This document shows positions 22,387 through 27,316 of a stretch of DNA of 27,316 bases, piece by piece. How positions within the stretch are numbered: position 1 is the stretch's first letter; each line of letters starts with the position of its first letter. Under the pieces are notes generated by a model. The model saw nothing but the letters and a program-made list of their open reading frames with translations, searched no databases and was not told the origin of the DNA. Both the position numbers and the translations under genes were made by a program. The stretch comes from Lachnospiraceae bacterium UBA3845 (lineage in GTDB: Bacteria; Bacillota; Clostridia; Lachnospirales; Lachnospiraceae): NCBI GenBank assembly GCA_002392705.1, contig DGHP01000056.1:54805-82120 (forward strand). Reading direction: 5' to 3'.

Positions 22387-25300
22387 TTTTTAACCCTCGG
22401 CGCGTACGGAACGACCAGTTTGAGCGCCTGGTCCGCCGTCGCCATCTCCGGAATCACGGCTATGCCGGGAAGCTCCGCCTTTGACTGCTCCCTGAATCCG
22501 ACAGTGTCGAAGGACAGATACGGATCCTGCGAGAGATTCCCGCCCATATGAATCCCCGTCCGATACTGCGTGAACAGGCTGAATGCCTCATATCCGGCGG
22601 CTTCCGCCCTGTTTTCAAGCGGAAGAGCCGCTATGAATGAGATCTTGTGATCCTCTCCCTTCCGGAACAGGGTCTCCATGAATCCCTTCATATTCCTGGT
22701 GTCCGCATAGACCTCCTTCATGAAAAGCACCAGGTCTGAGATGAATACAAAGACCGGTTTGAAGGATGCCATCGCTTCATAATAGTCTTCCTCTTCCAGT
22801 CCCTGATCAATCAGCTCATGCTTTTTCCTGTTCCTCTCCTGGAAGACAGGGGTCAGGTCATTCATGCAGTAGTCATACATCGCATCGTGGTCCGTAATCA
22901 GCTTCAGGCCGCTCAGATCCTGCAGGTCCTTCAGCTTTCCGGACAGATCGATCAGGGCGATGCCGGCGCAGTCCTTCTGAAGTGCCTCCCGAATCAGCAG
23001 CCGCAGCATACTTGTCTTCCCGCTGCGCCTGAGCCCCGCAATCAGGCAGCAGTACACCTGACGGAAATCAAAGCTGTAGATCTCGGCATTGTCTTTTCGG
23101 TATCCCACCGGAAGATAACGGTCATCCTGAAGAGCTTCCGTCACCTGGGGAAGCGCCAGGAAGGAATCAATCACCGGATTTTCCGGAATCTCAGGAATGC
23201 GGCGGGCCCCCGGACCGCTCCAAAGAGCGTTCAGCTTTTCGCAGCTGCGCCTTATGCCCTCCATCCTCTGAAAATCATCGTCAGCCGGAAGAGCCAGCGC
23301 TGCCTGATATTCCAGAATCTGTTCTCCGACCCTGCACAGGCCGCGCCCTCTGAACTGTGTCTCCGGCATAAGGTTCACTCTCGTCACCCGGAGCACATCC
23401 GCATAGGAAAATCTGTCCGGAAGAGCCAGCGTGAGGACCGTTCCCATATTCTCCGCCAGCCGGTTCGGCAGTTCACTCATGCCGAAGCCGCCTGCGGAAA
23501 TCAGCAGGTATATGCCGTTGCTCACGCCTTCCTTGGAAAGCGCGATCAGCCTGGCCAGATATTTCTCACCGGTTTTTTCCTCAAACGCGCCAAAGTTGTC
23601 GATGACAAGGAGAATCGCCGGATCCTCCGTCCCATGTGCTTTTACATACTGCGCGTAATTGCCTCCGCGGTACTTCTTCTTGCGTTCCTCCAGCATCCGG
23701 GAAAGCATGAGGAAGAAACGGTCTGTCTTCTCCTCCTCCCCGTCGAACATGACGCCGCCCGTATGGGCAAGGGACTCAAATGCTGCCAGGAACCTTCCTG
23801 AGTAATCGATCGCGTATACATTCAGTTCCGCGGGCGTGTAAGTTGTAACCAGGGAATAGACGATCGTCTGCAAAAGGGTAGATTTCCCGCTTACGATCGA
23901 TCCGATCACCGCATGATTGCCGCCTTCCGCCAGACTGATCATTAGGGGCTTCTGCTCCTGATTCTGAGGATCATCGGTCTGCCCGATCACTGCGGTCAGA
24001 TCCCAGTGGTCCTCCTGCGCCATGTTGTCCCTGTATCCTTCCGCACCCGCCGCACGTGCCGAATATGCTTCAAAGTTCTCCAGGTAGACCGGATTGGCGA
24101 GGGTCGGCATCCAGAGCTGGTGTCCTCCCGCGTATCCTTCCTCCCGGGCGGTCCGGATCAGGTAGTCCCTGACCGCATCCAGCTGGGAGCATTCCTCCTT
24201 CTTTCCTGCTGCCTGCTGCTTTCCGCTATACCTGAGCTCTGCCCGGCCGGTCAGGGTCATCAGGGTGGACGCCTCGCTGTCCGGAACCGCATCCGGCGCG
24301 TAAGGTGCGCCGCTGTAGCCGGACTGGAACATCTCATACAGCTCCTGATTGCCAACCTGCAGATAACCTCTTCCTGCCTGTGTGATATAGGCCGCGTCCG
24401 GAGTGCCCAGCATGTCGGCGCTGTCCTCCCTCGTCTGTACCCTGAGGCAGAGACGGAAGTTGGAATTGCTCCAGATATTGTCGTCGACCGTCCCGGAGGG
24501 CTTCTGCGTCGACAGGATCAGGTGCACGCCAAGGCTTCGTCCGACCTGGGCAACCGAGATCAGTTCTCTCATGAAGTCCGGTTCTTCCCTCTTCAGCTCC
24601 GCAAACTCATCGATCACGATCAGGAGATGCGGAATCGGTGTCTGAACCAGCCCCTCTTTATACAGATGCGTGTAGCGATTGATATTGTTGACGTGGGCCG
24701 CGTTGAACAGCTGCTGGCGCCTGCGGTTTTCCGCCTTGATGGAAACCAGCGCCCTGTAGATCTGGGGACCGGACAGGTTGGAAATAAAGCCGGTCAGGTG
24801 CGGCAGTCCCTCAAAGAGGTTTGCCATTCCTCCGCCCTTGTAGTCGATCACGAAGAAACTGATATCGTCCGGGCTGTACTCCACCGCCAGAGACAGCAGA
24901 TAGGTCTGCAGGGTCTCGCTTTTTCCGGAACCTGTCGTGCCTGCCACAAGCCCGTGCGGACCATGATACTTTTCATGAAGGTCCAGATACAGTACTTCGT
25001 CTCCGCCCTTCAGTCCCAGCAGTCCCCGTACATTATCGTAGGTGCGGTTTTTCAGCCAGCGGTTCTTAACCTGCAGCTGTTCTATGGAAGAGACTTTGTA
25101 CATCTCCAGAAAAGTGACAGAAGAAGGGATCTCCCCTCCGCTGCTGGTCTCCTTGACGCGCACACCCGCGATCCGCCGGGCGAAACTGTCCAGCTGCGGG
25201 AGGTCTGTCCTGTCAAAGGAAACCGGCATCCGTGCCCCGGCATAGCTGATTCCTTCGAACACATCATTTTCATCCAGGAAATACGCGCATTCGTTCGGAA

Positions 25301-27110
25301 GGTTTTCCCTGAAATCTGAAAGGATGAACGTGGACAGGCCGACCTTCTCCGCGTTTTTATATACATACGGGGAGAGCCTCTCTCCTTCAATCAGACGCGG
25401 ATCGGATAAAAAGAGCACATAATACGGCAGCTGCGTCTGTCCGGCGTCTCTTTCCTTCTCCTTCCGGCTGTCCATTCTCTGCTGGAAGATCCTCGTCAGT
25501 TCATAACAGACATCGCTGATCTCAGAGCGGCTGCCGGCCGTGTAGCGGATCTTCCGGTCCTCTGACCAGACATGGGGAAGCCATTTCGCGAACTCCCACT
25601 CCCCGGATTCCGCGTCTCTGTCATACAGGAATATAAGCTTCAGGTCGGTATAGCAGTGCGTGGCGGCAAGATGCAGCACCAGTGTGCGCATCAGCGCGAA
25701 GGCTCCGTATTTCTCCTCTCCGCCCACAAGGGCGCACAGATGCTGCTCTTTCAGATCAAGCAGGACCGGAACGTCATAAAGGGTCTGATAATTGTTCCGG
25801 ATCCATTCCGGTTTTGAACGCAGCGAATCATCGGTCATGGAAAAGTGCTGCTCCGGGATATGGATCTCCATCTGGAATGGGATGTTCCCAAGTCCGGCCC
25901 GTATCTTCAGGAAATCATCCTGCAGGTAATTCCTGTTCCACAGCTGCCTTCCTTCGCTGCTGTAGCCAAGGCAGACCTCCGAATCCGGATAGAGACGCAG
26001 AAGCCGCTCTTTGTTTGCCATATAATGGCCCCGGATCTCATCCGCTTTTTCGATCAGATATGCGCTGTAAGCCTCAAAGCGGTGATTTTCCTCCGCCTTC
26101 TGCTCCGCAATGGCGCTTCTTGCGCTGATCACAGCCCAGATGATTCCCACGACCACAGAGGACAGAGCCATCACAAGTCCCGAATACATGAACAGGCTGG
26201 TTGTGCCGCTCTGCTGCCTGCTGGCAATGATCATCATCAGACTGCCCATCAGCATGGGGACGACCATGAGGACGGAATTCCCCACCATCTGGCGCAGAGA
26301 GAGCTTTCTTTTGGCAGACGGATCCGGCGGCGGTTCAATATCAATCACGCCGGCGTCCAGTCTCTCCAGGGTTCTGGGAGAACGGCGGTACAGTTCTTTC
26401 TCCTCCGGGAAAAGATCAGAGGCCGCCTCCTTGCCGCCTTCTTCCGCCAGCAGTTCTTCCAGGCCGGTCTCAAAGCATCCGGAATCCTCAATCGCTAAAG
26501 CAGAGCCCAGATATACCAGTCTGCCCCCCGACAGATCGATCACATCTCCGGGCATAAGCGGCGTAAGTCCGCGCACGGCCTCCGCATTGTGAAAAACGCT
26601 TCCCCCGGACAGATTCTCAAGGTATGTCTGATCTGCTCTCCTGCTTAGCTGCAGCAAAAGCCTTCCCGCCTGCGGATCCGGACCGCGCCCGTCTTCCTGC
26701 AGCTGATCCCCGTCTGCGATCCGGATATCGCAGCTGCTTTCGCTGCCGATTCTGAGCGATCCGGATGACGGAAAACGATATTTATGAAATGGACGCAGAA
26801 ACTCTGTCTCCCGGATGCCGATCCGGACCTCAGCCATGTCAGCTGTCCGGACCATCAGACGCATGCCGTCAGTCAGAGGGCATGCCGAACGGATAGCCTG
26901 CATGCCTTCTTCATTTTCCAGAAAAAGAAGATAATCCTTTCCCGGAAGGATCCGCCAGACCCTGCTTATGATCTCCAGATGAAGCTGCAGATTATTTTTG
27001 AGACAGAACTTCTTCCCGGTCAGCGTGAGATAATAATCCACATTATTATCCGATGGAAGCAGCTGCCGGCAGAAACTCTGCTGGTTGTAAACAGTCAGTA
27101 CTGTGCTCAT
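22383..27110 (-). CDS. essC: EssC/YukB type VIIb secretion ATPase
   Basis: A 1575-residue membrane-bound FtsK/SpoIIIE-family motor of type VIIb secretion. The order is an N-terminal FHA-type region (clearest at about 110-205, with RIGSESSCDIRI), two membrane helices (about 277-330), and three ATPase domains. The first is canonical: Walker A GTTGSGKS near 722 and Walker B LLIVIDEF near 828. The second has GSIVSGKST near 1068 and a VIDNF Walker B (Asn instead of Glu). The third has GLRRSGKT near 1358 and a degenerate Walker B (FVFISDL). This gradient, with the first domain catalytic and the later ones substrate-binding, fits EssC. ATG 27110 has aggaaag 7 nt upstream. yukD is coupled downstream. 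EssA, EssB and EsaA/YueB are not seen. Confidence 0.95.
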   Translation of the reverse strand: MSTVLTVYNQQSFCRQLLPSDNNVDYYLTLTGKKFCLKNNLQLHLEIISRVWRILPGKDYLLFLENEEGMQAIRSACPLTDGMRLMVRTADMAEVRIGIRETEFLRPFHKYRFPSSGSLRIGSESSCDIRIADGDQLQEDGRGPDPQAGRLLLQLSRRADQTYLENLSGGSVFHNAEAVRGLTPLMPGDVIDLSGGRLVYLGSALAIEDSGCFETGLEELLAEEGGKEAASDLFPEEKELYRRSPRTLERLDAGVIDIEPPPDPSAKRKLSLRQMVGNSVLMVVPMLMGSLMMIIASRQQSGTTSLFMYSGLVMALSSVVVGIIWAVISARSAIAEQKAEENHRFEAYSAYLIEKADEIRGHYMANKERLLRLYPDSEVCLGYSSEGRQLWNRNYLQDDFLKIRAGLGNIPFQMEIHIPEQHFSMTDDSLRSKPEWIRNNYQTLYDVPVLLDLKEQHLCALVGGEEKYGAFALMRTLVLHLAATHCYTDLKLIFLYDRDAESGEWEFAKWLPHVWSEDRKIRYTAGSRSEISDVCYELTRIFQQRMDSRKEKERDAGQTQLPYYVLFLSDPRLIEGERLSPYVYKNAEKVGLSTFILSDFRENLPNECAYFLDENDVFEGISYAGARMPVSFDRTDLPQLDSFARRIAGVRVKETSSGGEIPSSVTFLEMYKVSSIEQLQVKNRWLKNRTYDNVRGLLGLKGGDEVLYLDLHEKYHGPHGLVAGTTGSGKSETLQTYLLSLAVEYSPDDISFFVIDYKGGGMANLFEGLPHLTGFISNLSGPQIYRALVSIKAENRRRQQLFNAAHVNNINRYTHLYKEGLVQTPIPHLLIVIDEFAELKREEPDFMRELISVAQVGRSLGVHLILSTQKPSGTVDDNIWSNSNFRLCLRVQTREDSADMLGTPDAAYITQAGRGYLQVGNQELYEMFQSGYSGAPYAPDAVPDSEASTLMTLTGRAELRYSGKQQAAGKKEECSQLDAVRDYLIRTAREEGYAGGHQLWMPTLANPVYLENFEAYSARAAGAEGYRDNMAQEDHWDLTAVIGQTDDPQNQEQKPLMISLAEGGNHAVIGSIVSGKSTLLQTIVYSLVTTYTPAELNVYAIDYSGRFLAAFESLAHTGGVMFDGEEEKTDRFFLMLSRMLEERKKKYRGGNYAQYVKAHGTEDPAILLVIDNFGAFEEKTGEKYLARLIALSKEGVSNGIYLLISAGGFGMSELPNRLAENMGTVLTLALPDRFSYADVLRVTRVNLMPETQFRGRGLCRVGEQILEYQAALALPADDDFQRMEGIRRSCEKLNALWSGPGARRIPEIPENPVIDSFLALPQVTEALQDDRYLPVGYRKDNAEIYSFDFRQVYCCLIAGLRRSGKTSMLRLLIREALQKDCAGIALIDLSGKLKDLQDLSGLKLITDHDAMYDYCMNDLTPVFQERNRKKHELIDQGLEEEDYYEAMASFKPVFVFISDLVLFMKEVYADTRNMKGFMETLFRKGEDHKISFIAALPLENRAEAAGYEAFSLFTQYRTGIHMGGNLSQDPYLSFDTVGFREQSKAELPGIAVIPEMATADQALKLVVPYAPRVKK

Positions 27111-27316
27111 ATGGAAACTTTCCTGCCGTGGTCAGCCACGGCTCTCCTAGCTTATGTATTGCGGCTTTCCGCCTTTTAAGCTGCATTTTCAGTCCGGTCA
27201 CTGCGGCTCCTGCGCCTGCCGGACCGCAGCTTTCTGTCCTGATCATTCTAGCTTGTCCTATTTTCCAGAAGAAATGGAAATCCTGCTTTTCCCCACACGG
27301 ATAACGTCCCCCTCTT
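27111..27316. other. Region upstream of essC with a hairpin touching its ribosome-binding site
   Basis: A perfect 7-bp stem gccgtgg/ccacggc with a 4-nt loop (27125-27142) directly abuts the essC ribosome-binding site (AGGAAAG on the minus strand, 27118-27124). It could influence translation of essC. No reliable gene or promoter is seen in the remaining sequence to the window edge. Confidence 0.45.

Noticed and set aside
27046..27246. 66-residue frame overlapping the essC start
   Set aside because: Overlaps essC out of frame, and part of it is encoded by the hairpin next to the essC ribosome-binding site; no support for translation.
1..27316. CRISPR arrays, tRNA or rRNA genes, transposases
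   Set aside because: I looked for regular spacer-repeat arrays, tRNA cloverleaf ends and transposase motifs and saw none; the repeats present are short and in pairs or triplets.

Overview
The window looks like chromosome from a moderately GC-rich member of the Bacillota, class Clostridia, most likely Lachnospiraceae-like. The reasons are strong AGGAGG-type ribosome-binding sites, Clostridia-type housekeeping genes (MurT, a YitT-family protein, ssrA next to smpB, independent phosphoglycerate mutase) and a type VIIb (Firmicutes-type) secretion locus. The family assignment is inference; no rRNA or taxonomic marker is present.

Layout, left to right. (1) 1-3500: a cysteine-desulfurase-like aminotransferase whose C-terminus runs into a hairpin-rich repeat; a LysR regulator; then, on the minus strand, a degenerate ABC ATPase coupled to a fragment of its permease. 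(2) 3500-5700, plus strand: MurT (lipid II amidation, without an adjacent GatD) and a GNAT acetyltransferase with a hairpin inserted in its coding sequence. (3) 5700-9540, minus strand: a secreted protein of unknown function behind an OmpR-type response regulator that has no histidine kinase beside it, then tmRNA (ssrA) with a recognisable promoter and terminator, and SmpB. Together tmRNA and SmpB form the trans-translation pair. (4) 9690-14523, minus strand: a secreted HtrA-type protease, then homoserine dehydrogenase followed by phosphoglycerate mutase (operon hom-gpmI). (5) 14888-15763, plus strand: a YitT-family membrane protein followed by tandem terminator-like repeats.

(6) 15957-27110, minus strand, transcribed right to left: a type VIIb secretion cluster. 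The order is EssC ATPase, YukD/EsaB (stop and start overlapping), two DUF4176 proteins, two WXG100 proteins, a third DUF4176 protein, three more WXG100-like proteins, a 573-residue effector-like protein with a WXG/LXG-type N-terminal hairpin, and finally a radical SAM enzyme 21 nt behind the effector. All five small WXG proteins and the effector N-terminus carry a YxxxE motif, the expected secretion signal. EssC would be the motor, the WXG proteins secreted partners or targeting factors, and the 573-residue protein the cargo. EssA, EssB and EsaA are not seen; they may lie beyond the right edge or elsewhere.

The most unusual part is the end of the type VII cluster: an effector of uncertain activity, no recognisable immunity protein, and a radical SAM protein with an apparently shortened auxiliary-cluster domain in the immunity position. 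Other points of note are the repeat-derived protein tail, the decaying ABC transporter, the orphan response regulator with its secreted partner, and several palindromic intergenic elements.
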